From Latescibacteria bacterium UBA6620 (GTDB lineage Bacteria > Latescibacterota > UBA2968), in NCBI GenBank assembly GCA_002433075.1, contig DJHM01000017.1, positions 9,047-41,746 of the forward strand: a stretch of DNA of 32,700 nucleotides. The letters are read 5' to 3'. This document shows, piece by piece, positions 8,078-17,087 of this stretch; within the stretch, counting starts at the first letter, position 1; each line of letters opens with the position of its first letter. The position numbers were made by a program, and so were the translations under genes. Under the pieces are notes generated by a model. The model had not been told where the DNA came from. It saw nothing but the letters and a program-made list of their open reading frames with translations, and searched no databases.

Positions 8078-9109
8078 TTACCACGGCTTAGGCTCTTCGG
8101 CCCATCGCCTTACGAAGCCGCCTTCGATCAATTCTCGATTGAGGTAGCGCCCGTGCCTGGCAATCTGAGCGGGGTCTTTTTCGCCTGGAAGGTAGAGCAG
8201 GTCCGACAGGTAGCGATCGTAGAGGTCCAGTTTCGTCGTCGACACGACGACGTGATCCACCTGCTCCAGGGAGCGTGTCACATAATCTGTGGCCCGCACC
8301 CCCGCGGGCGTTTTCGCCTCAGGGCTATCGACTCCGCGGAGTCTGACCTTGTGGTCCGAGAGGGTACCGAAACCACAGTCGACGGTGATCCAGAACGTGT
8401 CAGTATCGACGATGGAAGCGATCGTGGCCTTGTAGGTGTGTGGGTGCCGACGGCCGTCGAAAGCCTCGATCGAATACGTCCCGCCGCCCTTTTTCGATTG
8501 GACGAGAGAATCCACGGGCAAGCCTGGGTCGAGGTCTTCCGGGAGGCGCTCATGAACCCGGAAGCCAAGGTCGAGCACTCGCCCTACGCCGGGTTTGTCG
8601 ATCAGGCGATACACCCACGGTTCGCCTCGCCTGGCGAGGAGTGCGGCTTCTCCGTCTTCGTCTGGGTCCGGGGAGGATGGCTCCGGCAGGCCCGCCAGCG
8701 TCCCGTCTGCGATCTGCGCCTCCAGTTGCCGCACGCTCCACCCGTTTTCGAGGGCCGCCTGGAGATAGCTGCCCCTCACGTCCGGATCTCCGATTCGGAT
8801 CAACCTGCGGTAGTGGCTCCAGCTCAATTGTGGCCCCGGGGCCAAATTTTCGATCCGACGCCTGAATTCCACAATCTCGTAGAGAAGACGGAGGTCGATG
8901 TTCACGTCGGCTGCCAGTTGTTTGAGGGTCTGATCGCCGTACCGGCGGTCAGACGAATCGAGGTAGGCGCAGAGGCGGCTGCCGACTGCCCAGTAGGTCT
9001 GGAGCCTGACGGACTCGATGGCCTTTCGTGCGTCCTCCCGCCCCTGGGAAAGAGCCTCGACAATGTCGTTACGCAGCTCGGCGTAATTGGGGACATGTTC
9101 GAGTGTCAC
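8078..9109 (-). CDS. DUF1016 N-terminal domain fused to a staphylococcal-nuclease-like domain
   Basis: A 343-residue protein. Residues about 8-137 match the DUF1016 (YhcG) N-terminal domain: WAVGSRLCAYLDSS, YGDQTLKQLAADVN, LSWSHYRRLIRI and NGWSVRQLEAQI. A Pro/Asp-rich linker follows, then from about 222 an SNase/thermonuclease domain. The catalytic set is complete by alignment to S. aureus nuclease: D235 and D237 (VDTDT), R256, D261 and E264 (VRLRGVDSPE), and R299 (DLYDRYL). DUF1016 is normally joined to a PD-(D/E)xK nuclease, so this looks like a domain swap. The GTG start has AGGAGGA 5 bases upstream. No signal peptide is seen, so the nuclease is probably cytoplasmic. The target is unknown. 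Confidence 0.8.
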   Translation of the reverse strand: MTLEHVPNYAELRNDIVEALSQGREDARKAIESVRLQTYWAVGSRLCAYLDSSDRRYGDQTLKQLAADVNIDLRLLYEIVEFRRRIENLAPGPQLSWSHYRRLIRIGDPDVRGSYLQAALENGWSVRQLEAQIADGTLAGLPEPSSPDPDEDGEAALLARRGEPWVYRLIDKPGVGRVLDLGFRVHERLPEDLDPGLPVDSLVQSKKGGGTYSIEAFDGRRHPHTYKATIASIVDTDTFWITVDCGFGTLSDHKVRLRGVDSPEAKTPAGVRATDYVTRSLEQVDHVVVSTTKLDLYDRYLSDLLYLPGEKDPAQIARHGRYLNRELIEGGFVRRWAEEPKPW

Positions 9110-9287
9110 GGGTTCCTCCTGAAGTTGAGTCTCTGACTGGTTTGAGCTGAATGCTCACGATACCACATCTGCTTCGGATGACCAATCGAATAGTCGGCAC
9201 AGCTCCGTTTCGGCGTTGCGTTTTACCCCGTTTGGCATTCACTTAACCTGTCGTTCACCTTCACCCTACTGTGATTTGGGAGTTTGA

Positions 9288-10352
9288 ATGCCGATCGTTC
9301 AGCACCGGGAACTCAGACGTTACGGATACGAGGTTTTCAAGGCCGCGGGGCTTCCGGATGAGGACGCCCGCATCGTGAGCGAGCATCTCGTCAACAGCAA
9401 CCTCTACGGTCACGACTCTCACGGTGTCTGGTTCGTGCCACGCTATGCCCAGGGAATGAAGAAGAAATACTACCGGTGGGAGGACAGGGAAGTCGTGAAG
9501 GACACGCCCTGTCTTCAGGTCATCAACGGAAAGGGCGCCAACGGGATCGTCGCGGTGACCCGAGCGGTGGACATCGCGGTTGAAAAAGCTCGTGCATCTA
9601 CCTTTGGGTTCGTCGGCCTGAACCACATCACGCATATCGGCCGCCTGGGGGACTTCCCGCCGAGAATCGCCGAACAGGGGATGGTCGGGATCGTGTGGCT
9701 CAATGGTGGGGGTCTCTTTATGACGCCGTTTGGGAGCGCCGATCGCCGGCTGCGACCCGAGCCGATGGCTTTTTCCGCCCCGCGCAAGAATGGCCCACCT
9801 TTTATGCTCGATATGACGATGTGCACGGTGGCCGGTGGAAAGATCGCCCAGAAGCACATTCGCAACGAGCCGATGCCGGACGGATGGGTGATCGACCAGA
9901 ACGGAGACTGGGTCAGCGATCCGGAGATTTACAATGACGAGCCCGAAAATACGGGTGTCGTGCCGCTGGGCGGAATGCAGTTTGGCCACAAGGGCTTCGG
10001 TCTGGGAATGATGGCCGAAATGCTCGTCGGGCCGCTGACCGGTGCCGGCTGCACGCATTCGAAGGACGGGGGCGTGGAACGCAACGGGAACGGGACGATG
10101 GTGCTGGCGATTGACATCGAGTCTTTCACCGAGCTCGATGTCTACAAGGACGACGTGGAAGGTCTCGCGGAATGGGTCTGCGGTTCCCGTCCGTTGCCGG
10201 GATTCGACAAGGTCTACGCGCCGGGAGAGATTGAGCAGGCCAAATGGGCCAAACTCGTTGAAGACGGAATCGACGTACCCGACGGTACCTGGAAGGAGTT
10301 CGAGGAAGCCAGCGAGGAATTCGGAGTCGCCTTGCCGGGGACCGACGGCTGA
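9288..10352 (+). CDS. Ldh family (type 2 malate/L-lactate/sulfolactate) dehydrogenase
   Basis: The 354-residue protein shows the type 2 malate/L-lactate dehydrogenase pattern: YGHDSHGVWFVPRY near residue 43, GANGIVAVTRAVDIA, then NHITHIGRLGDF, the usual NxxHxGxxG cofactor-loop motif, and PLGGMQFGHKGFGLGMMAEML near the C-terminus. These enzymes oxidise 2-hydroxy acids to 2-oxo acids with NAD(P), using a fold unrelated to Rossmann dehydrogenases. A GGGAG sits 7 bases before the ATG. It is 17 bases upstream of an aldo/keto reductase and begins a three-gene run. The exact acid cannot be read from sequence. Confidence 0.88.
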   Translation: MPIVQHRELRRYGYEVFKAAGLPDEDARIVSEHLVNSNLYGHDSHGVWFVPRYAQGMKKKYYRWEDREVVKDTPCLQVINGKGANGIVAVTRAVDIAVEKARASTFGFVGLNHITHIGRLGDFPPRIAEQGMVGIVWLNGGGLFMTPFGSADRRLRPEPMAFSAPRKNGPPFMLDMTMCTVAGGKIAQKHIRNEPMPDGWVIDQNGDWVSDPEIYNDEPENTGVVPLGGMQFGHKGFGLGMMAEMLVGPLTGAGCTHSKDGGVERNGNGTMVLAIDIESFTELDVYKDDVEGLAEWVCGSRPLPGFDKVYAPGEIEQAKWAKLVEDGIDVPDGTWKEFEEASEEFGVALPGTDG

Positions 10353-10369
10353 TCGCCGTCGAGGGACGG

Positions 10370-11341
10370 ATGGAAGGTAGCTTACCTACACGGAAACTGG
10401 GAAACACAGGGATCGAACTGACCGAGTTTGGTGTCGGTGGCTTCCTGGGTCTTCTCACGGAAGACGGCGCCACCCAAGCCGAATGCGAGCGTGCGGCCGT
10501 AGAGGCGGTTCGGTGCGCGTTCGACCTGGGAGTGCGGTACTTCGATACGGCCCCTGGTTACGGGGGTGGAGAGGCGGAACGCCACCTGGGATTGGGGCTG
10601 CGGGAATTGTCTTCGGAGGAGCGGGCCCTGCTCCGCGTTTCGACCAAAGTGGGAACGCACCCCGAGAAGAGACAACAGTACGACGGGGACTCTGTTCGAT
10701 GGTCGCTCGACAAGAGCCTGGGACGACTCTACTGCGACCGACTCGACATCGTCTACGTTCACGATCCGGGAGAAGACGCTCACCTCGATCAGATTCTGGG
10801 TGACGGCGGGGCGCTACCCACGCTCGAATATCTGAAAGAACAGGGAGTCCTGAGCGCGATCGGACTGGGAAACCGTACGCATCGTTACCTCCGGCGGGCG
10901 ATCGAGAGCGGCCGCTTCGACGTCATTCTGCCTTCCTACGACTACCACCCCTTGCGCGATTCAGTCCGAGTGGTGATCGACGAAGCGGCCGCGGCGGGTG
11001 TGGGTATCGTCAATGGATCGCCCTACAACGCTGGGCTGCTCGCAGGGCGCGACCTCGACGAGGCACTGCAGAAGCGCGGCGCCCCCGAAGCGGATGTGGA
11101 GCGTGCCCGTGCGCTGAGGGCCTGGTGCAGTGAACGGGATCTCGACTCGGGGGAACTGGCGATGCAGTACAGCTTGCGGAATCAGAAGATCGCCTGCACG
11201 CTCGCAGGACCTCGGACGGCAGATGAGGTCCGGACCAACATTCAGCACGCAACCGCCGACCTGCCAGAGACGGTCTGGCAGGAAATGGAGGCCTTCGTAG
11301 ACGCTATGGGCCCGGCCCCGCCGGGAGGAGAATCAGAATGA
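10370..11341 (+). CDS. Aldo/keto reductase
   Basis: This 323-residue (beta/alpha)8 NAD(P)H oxidoreductase has the catalytic tetrad D59 and Y64 (DTAPGYGGGEAE), K93 (VSTKVG) and H131 (IVYVHDP). The opening RKLGNTGIELTEFGVGG is typical of the family, and the body resembles the L-fucose / D-threo-aldose dehydrogenase branch. The C-terminal cofactor-binding segment with AGPRTADEVRTN is intact. Its stop overlaps the start of the following hydrolase in an ATGA, indicating translational coupling. A role in sugar or hydroxy-acid turnover alongside the upstream Ldh enzyme is inferred. Confidence 0.9.
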   Translation: MEGSLPTRKLGNTGIELTEFGVGGFLGLLTEDGATQAECERAAVEAVRCAFDLGVRYFDTAPGYGGGEAERHLGLGLRELSSEERALLRVSTKVGTHPEKRQQYDGDSVRWSLDKSLGRLYCDRLDIVYVHDPGEDAHLDQILGDGGALPTLEYLKEQGVLSAIGLGNRTHRYLRRAIESGRFDVILPSYDYHPLRDSVRVVIDEAAAAGVGIVNGSPYNAGLLAGRDLDEALQKRGAPEADVERARALRAWCSERDLDSGELAMQYSLRNQKIACTLAGPRTADEVRTNIQHATADLPETVWQEMEAFVDAMGPAPPGGESE

Positions 11342-12882
11342 CGAACCCATTCATTCGCCGACTCACCCTACTGTTCGCCCTTTGTGCAACCGGGGTCGCC
11401 TTGCGAGTCGAGGCGGCGGCTCCCGCACCGGGGTCTTTCGCAATGTATCCGATTCGGATCGTCCTGGAGGATGGGGGTTTTCACGAGGCGGAGAGAGGGA
11501 TCTTTTACGCACCCGCAAACCGCAGCAAGCCGGATGGTCGTGTCGTCACGGTGGAGGTGTATCGATTCAGGGCCTCCAATAGCGCCAATCCAGATGCGCC
11601 GCCCATCTTCTGGTTACCGGGCGGGCCGAGGTTCAGCGGGCTCGGAGGACTTCTGGGCGAGCCAGGTGGCTTCGAACGGGAGATCCACCCGCATCTGGAT
11701 CACGCTGACCTTGTTGTCGTCAGCCAGAGGGGAATCGGGCCCTCACAGCCGTCCACGATTATCGAGACGACGACCCCGCAGACACCGCTGGATCAACCCT
11801 ATGACGACGCGGCAGCGAGTGCGGCCTATCGAGCGGTCCTGGCCCGGGAGAGAAAAGCTTGGGAAGCACAGGGCGTGGACCTGAGCGGTTTCGCGGTCGA
11901 CGAGGCCGCTGCTGACGTGAATTTTGTGCGAGCTGCTCTGGGATATGAGAAAATCGTGGTCTGGGGTGGGAGCTTCGGCAGCCATTGGGGAATGGCCGTG
12001 ATGCGTTTCCATCCGGAGATCGTGGAGCGGGCTGTCCTTCGCGCGATGGAAGGACCCGACCATACCTACGACCATCCGGGCCACATCTGGAACGTCTACA
12101 AACGAGTGGCTGAAGAGGCCGAGGCGCATTCTACCTTCGAGGGCTTTATCCCCGAGGGCGGGCTCGCCAAGGCGATCGAGAACCTGGTCGCCAAGGTGGC
12201 GATCGTGCCGGCGAGAGTGACGGTGAGGACTTCCGAGGGTCCACAGACCGTCCTGATCGATGGGACGATCATTCGGCATCTGGCTCGTGGCTACTCGGGC
12301 AGTCTGGGTGCGTGGCCGTCCGACATCATCAACCTGTACGCAGGGAACTACGGGAAGGCTGCGGTCACCCTCGTAAGGGCACGTCAGACCAGCGCCAATC
12401 AGCTGGGCGACTATCGCGAAACGAGCCGATTCCGGAATGCAGGAAGGACCTTCCTGACCGCGAGCTACTTCGCGCTCGACTGTGGATCCGGCATCTCAGC
12501 TGAGAGGTTGGCGGCATATGACGCCAACCCTGCGAACCAGGTCATCGGGGAGATCAACTGGAAGTACAAGGAAGGCTGCAAGGAATTCGACAACGATATG
12601 GGGGACGCTTTCAGGCAGAATTTCGAAACGGACATCCCGACGGTCATCGTGCACGGCACGTGGGATCTCTCGACGCCTTACGAGAACGCCCTCGAGCTGT
12701 TGCCCTACTTCAAGAACAGAAAGTTCGTCACCGTGAAACGGGGGCCCCACGGGTCTCTGAGGGCGGCGATGGAGGTATCAAAGCCGTTTTCAGATGCGAT
12801 CTACAAGTTTGTCTCTACCGGAGATATGGCAGGGATTCCCGACGAGGTAGAGATCCCTGTCGAATGGGTGGCGCCCCGATAG
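11338..12882 (+). CDS. Exported alpha/beta hydrolase, S33 peptidase-like
   Basis: A cleavable signal peptide is predicted at the N-terminus (basic start, LTLLFALCATGVAL, then Ala-rich VEAAAPAPG). The mature part is an alpha/beta hydrolase of the proline-iminopeptidase/TAP type: oxyanion segment FWLPGGPRFSG, nucleophile S212 in GGSFGSHWG, acid D443 in HGTWDLST and histidine H471 in RGPHGSL, all in the right order. Length (514) fits secreted tripeptidyl-aminopeptidase-like hydrolases. It would act in the periplasm or outside, releasing peptides or cleaving esters. It is the last gene of a run with the Ldh and aldo/keto reductase genes, closed by a terminator. Peptide versus ester substrate is open. 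Confidence 0.85.
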   Translation: MTNPFIRRLTLLFALCATGVALRVEAAAPAPGSFAMYPIRIVLEDGGFHEAERGIFYAPANRSKPDGRVVTVEVYRFRASNSANPDAPPIFWLPGGPRFSGLGGLLGEPGGFEREIHPHLDHADLVVVSQRGIGPSQPSTIIETTTPQTPLDQPYDDAAASAAYRAVLARERKAWEAQGVDLSGFAVDEAAADVNFVRAALGYEKIVVWGGSFGSHWGMAVMRFHPEIVERAVLRAMEGPDHTYDHPGHIWNVYKRVAEEAEAHSTFEGFIPEGGLAKAIENLVAKVAIVPARVTVRTSEGPQTVLIDGTIIRHLARGYSGSLGAWPSDIINLYAGNYGKAAVTLVRARQTSANQLGDYRETSRFRNAGRTFLTASYFALDCGSGISAERLAAYDANPANQVIGEINWKYKEGCKEFDNDMGDAFRQNFETDIPTVIVHGTWDLSTPYENALELLPYFKNRKFVTVKRGPHGSLRAAMEVSKPFSDAIYKFVSTGDMAGIPDEVEIPVEWVAPR

Positions 12883-12903
12883 AGTCAGGCGGGGAGATAA
12901 GCG

Positions 12904-12941
12904 AAGAGGCTACACCGGGGACCGGTGTAGCCTCTTTTTCT
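12904..12941 (+). terminator. Strong Rho-independent terminator
   Basis: A perfect 15-bp stem (12904-12918 with 12922-12936, loop GGA) is followed directly by TTTTCT. It closes the Ldh-AKR-hydrolase run, 22 bases after the hydrolase stop. Confidence 0.9.
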
Positions 12942-12958
12942 AAGAGAATCGCGAGCGC

Positions 12959-13690
12959 TTAGAACTTTGCTTCTTCCCAGAAGATCGTCACGCCTACAGC
13001 CTGCCACTTGTCTCGCTCGACGGCCGGGATGGCGACGGCGAGACACCTCGGGATGCCGATTGGGTCCAGCTGGTCGGCCACGTTCTGGAAGCAGGCTTCG
13101 ACCGTTGACAGGGGGGGGTCGGTATGGCGCTCGATGTTGAACTTCATATCGTTCGGCCCGAACGCGACGTAGTCGATGCCGGGCCGGTCAGCGAATCGAC
13201 GGGCGTGTGCGACGGCCTCCAGGGATTCGAACTGCAAAACGAGGACCGCGTGGTTGTTCCACCATTCCGCGTACTCCAAACGGTCGGGGTTCCCGCCTGA
13301 CGGACCGAGCCCGACTCGATTGGGGCCACCCCAGCTTCGACGACCGATCGGCCCATACCAGAAGAACTCCACGGCCTCAGCCACGGTTTCCTCGGTCATC
13401 ACTTCCGGGACCATAATCGAAGACAGCCCGAAATCGCAAAACCGCCCGGCCAGATAGGCCTGGCGGGTGTGTGGGAGTCTCATCTGGGCGGGCATCCCGA
13501 GATCCTCGGCGTTTGCGCAGAAGGTGACGATTTCACGCTCTGAAATCGGCCGATGTTGTCCGTCGAAATAAACACAGTCGTAGTCTCCGTTGCCCAGAGC
13601 CACTTCCATCTGCCCTTTCTCGATGTCAATAGGACAGTTCATCAGCACGGCGGCTTTCTTCTCTTTGACGGTCTGCTTGAATGGTTTCAC
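12959..13690 (-). CDS. HpcH/HpaI family aldolase
   Basis: The true start is taken as GTG 13690 (GAGG 8 bases upstream), giving 243 residues, the family norm; the longer frame to 13831 adds non-homologous sequence. Key residues by comparison with HpaI are H46 (DGQHRP), R71 (MRLP), metal ligands E155 (VLQFES) and D181 (FGPNDM), with VPEVMTEE between. These class II aldolases reversibly cleave 4-hydroxy-2-oxo acids to pyruvate plus an aldehyde using a divalent metal. Together with the RraA-like, Ldh and SDR genes it points to hydroxy/keto-acid breakdown. The C-terminus (TIFWEEAKF) is a little unusual. It is transcribed away from the ABC permease pseudogene. Confidence 0.85.
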   Translation of the reverse strand: MKPFKQTVKEKKAAVLMNCPIDIEKGQMEVALGNGDYDCVYFDGQHRPISEREIVTFCANAEDLGMPAQMRLPHTRQAYLAGRFCDFGLSSIMVPEVMTEETVAEAVEFFWYGPIGRRSWGGPNRVGLGPSGGNPDRLEYAEWWNNHAVLVLQFESLEAVAHARRFADRPGIDYVAFGPNDMKFNIERHTDPPLSTVEACFQNVADQLDPIGIPRCLAVAIPAVERDKWQAVGVTIFWEEAKF

Positions 13691-13899
13691 GTGACGATCC
13701 TCGGGAGAATGGAATGTTGGCAAAGGAGTGAGGAGTTTAAGGAAAAGTCGGCGTCGGGGCACGCAGGGACTCGTAAGGGTGTGAATCGGTTTGGGGTGTC
13801 GCGAGGTTGAGACGATCTTGAGGTCTGACACACGAAGTTCCGTCGCATCGTGAAACAGTATGTCTGCCGGAGCTGATTCGACTGTAGCGGAGTTTTCTG

Positions 13900-16353
13900 A
13901 TGATCCGGAATTACTGTCTCACGGCGATCCGCAATCTGACCAAGCACAAGGGATACTCGTTCATCAACATCACCGGGCTTGCGCTCGGCCTGACCTGCAC
14001 GATCCTCGTGCTCCTCTAAATCCGGAACGAGTTTTCGTTCGATCGCCATCACACGCGTGGGGACCGAATCCACCTCGTGCTGGGTGAATCGAGATTGGGC
14101 GACCAGATTGAAGCTTCTACGCAAACGTCCGGAGCCTTGGCCCCCGCGATGCAGGAAGAAATCCCCGAAGTCGAGCACGCGGTCCGGTTTTACCACTATT
14201 GGCCCTGGATTCGGCACAACGAAAAAGGCTTCAATCAAGCATTGCTTTTCACGGATCCGGGAATTTTCGATGTGTTCGACATCCCCTTCGTCCTGGGCGA
14301 TCGTGAAGCCGCGCTGAAAGAACACGGCTCGGTCGTGATCAGTGAGGAGATGGCAGCTCTGTTCTTCGGTGATGAGAGTCCGACCGGAAAGATGATTACC
14401 GTCGAGGATTTCTCCACCCCGGGAGATTTCACGATCAGTGGTGTATTTGCGACGCTCCCGACGCACTCTACGATCCGGATCGATGCACTGACGACAACCC
14501 CCACCGGCTACGCCGAAAAAGCCTGGCCGTTCTGGAGCGCGGATGGTCAGTACCGAGGCATCACGACCTATTTCCTGATTCTGGACGGAGCGGACCTCGG
14601 GGTTGTGGAGGAAAAACTCAACGACCTGATGCGAAGGTATATGGGGGATGAAACAGCCAGCCGCAGCCAGTATACCATCCAGCCACTGCTGGACGTGTAT
14701 CTCTATTCGATGTCGCACTACGGGATGGAGTGGGGGTGGAGCGATATCCGGCAGGTCTACGCCATTGCCCTCATCGGGGTGTTCATTCTGGTGATCGCTC
14801 TCCTCAATTACACGAACCTGGCGACGGCCCGATCCTCGTGTCGATCCCGTGAGATCGGGATGCGCAAGGTCGGGGGCGCGACACGCTCACAAATCGTCTT
14901 GCAGTTGCTGTCGGAATCCGTCCTGATCGCGCTAATCTGTGTAGTCGTAGCGCTTGGCTTCGTATGGCAACTGCTCCCGACGTTCAATCAGATGGTGGGG
15001 CGCAATCTGGTCCTTTCTCTCGGAGCGCTGACGCGGCGAGGTTGATCGGTCTGGCAGGGCTGGCCGGTCTGCTCGGAGGGCTCTATCCGGCGCTGTATCT
15101 CTTCAGGTTCGAGCCCGTGGAAGTCATCAAGGGTAGCGTGAAAACGGGGCGGGGCACGACACTGAGAAAGGTGCTCGTGGTTACGTAGTTCGTGGTATCG
15201 ACGGCGTTCATCATCGGGACCCTGGTCGTGTTCGAGCAGTTGAGCTGCATCCGGTCGAAGGACCTTGGGTTCAGGAAGGATCGGACGATGCCGATGCCGA
15301 TCTGGTTCCAGTCCCGCAAGGTTCACATCGCCAACCCCGACCAGGACCTTCGGTTTCGCCATCGGGAGGTCAAGGCGCAGTTCGAACAACACTCGAACAT
15401 CTTGGGATCGACCTCGAATCGTTTCTATCAAGGTGCGTTGGTGGCGAACGGGGTCTTCCAAGCGGAGGGCTCCACCGAGAATATGAGAATCGGGTATACG
15501 GATGTGGACGAGGACTTCGTTGCGTTTTTCGGGCTTCAACTTTTGGCAGGCCGGGCCCTGCGGTACGAGGATCTCGCGGACCAGGAAGAGAAGGGCCGAG
15601 CCCTGATGATCAACGAGTCCGCGATGCGGCGTTTCGGATGGAGCGATCCGGGATCAGGATCACCTCCGATTCGATCGGAAAGATCCTGATGGACAGTCGC
15701 CCAACGCGTGGTGGCGAACGAACGAGGAGCGTCGTGGTCGGGGTCCTCAAGGACTACCACACGCACTCGCTTCGAGACCCGATTCGCCCGGTTTCCATCG
15801 GGCTGCGCCCTTTCAGTTTAAAATATCTGTATCTCAGATTGGGTGACGGGGATCTGGACGAAACGATCGCCCTTGTGAAACGCACGTGGGAGGAATTGCT
15901 TCCACAGCGTCCCTTCGATTCCGTGTTTATGGAAGACCAGCTCAACGAATTTTTCTACGATCGAGAACAGCAGCTGGGCAGGATGTTCACGATTTTCGCC
16001 ATCCTCGCCATCGCGGTCGCGTGTTTAGGCCTTTCGGACTGATCGCGTTTATGACGGAGCAGCGAACGAAGGAAATCGGGATACGTAAGGTGCTGGCCGC
16101 TTCCGTGCCGGACACCGTGGTCCTGATGTCGAAGGATTTCCTCCGACTCGTTCTGGTCGGGAACCTGGTGGCCTGTCCGATCGCGTTCTACGGGATGAAC
16201 GTGTGGCTCGAGGACGTTCCTTACCACGTCGACCTCGGGGTGGGGATATTCCTCATCGTCGTCGGAACGTTGGCCCTGGCTGCGATTACGGTGACCGCTC
16301 AGGCTTACAAGGCCACGGTGGTCGATCCCGGGAGGTCGATTCGAACGGAGTGA
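13900..16353 (+). pseudogene. MacB/FtsX-type ABC transporter permease, disrupted by at least five lesions
   Basis: Joined across frames this is one protein of about 800 residues: MIRNYCLTAIRNLTKHKGYS and first membrane helix, MacB-like periplasmic domain, NLATARSSCRSREIGMRKV, second half, and a final FMTEQRTKEIGIRKVLAAS with membrane segments. Lesions: TAA at 14017, where relatives have Tyr (LLYI); a frame change near 15015-15040; TAG at 15186, where relatives have Gln (LVVTQF), a C-to-T change; a frame change near 15640-15690; and a one-base deletion near 16030-16034 in the T run of GGCCTTTCGG. A GGAG lies 8 bases before the ATG. No ATPase gene is adjacent. The well-preserved codon pattern implies recent loss; the frame changes alone could be assembly error, the two nonsense codons less so. 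Confidence 0.88.
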
Positions 16354-16373
16354 TTCGCAAAAGGAGAGGTTCG

Positions 16374-17087
16374 ATGGCGCAGGAGGAACGAGTTGCCCTG
16401 ATCGTGGGGGCCAGCAGTGGTATGGGACGTGCGACCGCCAGGGCATACGCCGAAGCGGGGATGCGAGTGGCGCTGGCGGCGCGAAGTGCAGAGCAGCTGG
16501 AAGAACTCGCGGAGGAGATCGGGCGGGGTGCAGTCGCTTTGCCGTGCGACGTGACCGTGCCCACCTCGGTAGAGCAGATGGTCGATCGTGTGATCAAGAC
16601 CTGTGGGTCGCTGGATATCCTCGTCTATGCGACGGGCACGAACATTCCCGATCGAAGCCTGGAGGTGTTGTCCGGGGAAACGTGGGAGATGATGATGGCG
16701 ACGAACCTGAGCGGCGCCTTCTATGCCACGCAAGCTGTCTTGCCTCAGATGAGGAAGCAAGGGAGAGGGCTGATTATCTATCTGTCGACGGGGGCGGTTC
16801 AGTCACCGGATGCGTCTGGAGTGTCTTACCAGGCGAGCAAGCACGGGATCACAGGGCTGGCACACGGGACCTTCGTCGAGGAGCGCGAAAACGGAATCCG
16901 GACGTCGATCATTTTCCCAGGTTTGTGCGATACCCCTCTTGTTTTGAAGCGGCCAACACCGACGCCCCCCGAGATTATGGAAAAAGCACTCCAGCCTCAG
17001 GATGTTGCGGAGGCCTGCCTGTTCGTGGCCTCCCTTCCAGACCGAACCTGTGTGCCAGAACTCCAATTGCTTCCGTCTATGCTTTGA
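16374..17087 (+). CDS. SDR family oxidoreductase
   Basis: Starting at ATG 16374 (AGGAGAGG close upstream) this gives 237 residues with the SDR plan: IVGASSGMGRATA near residues 9-21 for cofactor binding, DILVYATGTN in place of NNAG, IYLSTGAV with the catalytic Ser, and Y152/K156 in YQASK. PGLCDTPL follows the active site. The longer open frame back to 16203 runs into the permease pseudogene and is discarded. Its last 91 bases are antisense to the tail of the response regulator gene. It resembles the SDR at 4573 (shared MMxxNLxGAFY-like and CVPELQLLP/CVNELTVSP ends), suggesting paralogues with related roles. Confidence 0.88.
   Translation: MAQEERVALIVGASSGMGRATARAYAEAGMRVALAARSAEQLEELAEEIGRGAVALPCDVTVPTSVEQMVDRVIKTCGSLDILVYATGTNIPDRSLEVLSGETWEMMMATNLSGAFYATQAVLPQMRKQGRGLIIYLSTGAVQSPDASGVSYQASKHGITGLAHGTFVEERENGIRTSIIFPGLCDTPLVLKRPTPTPPEIMEKALQPQDVAEACLFVASLPDRTCVPELQLLPSML

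Noticed and set aside
7695..9109. Defence island around the DUF1016-SNase nuclease
   Set aside because: Neighbours are a desaturase, a channel fragment and metabolic enzymes; no other defence gene, integrase or tRNA boundary is seen.
8015..9136. 373-codon plus-strand frame opposite the DUF1016-SNase gene
   Set aside because: The minus-strand protein has two recognisable domains and a strong ribosome binding site; the plus frame has neither.
9232..9247. Sigma-54 site TTGGCATTCACTTAAC upstream of the Ldh gene
   Set aside because: The -24 half is good but the -12 half lacks TTGC; too weak to call.
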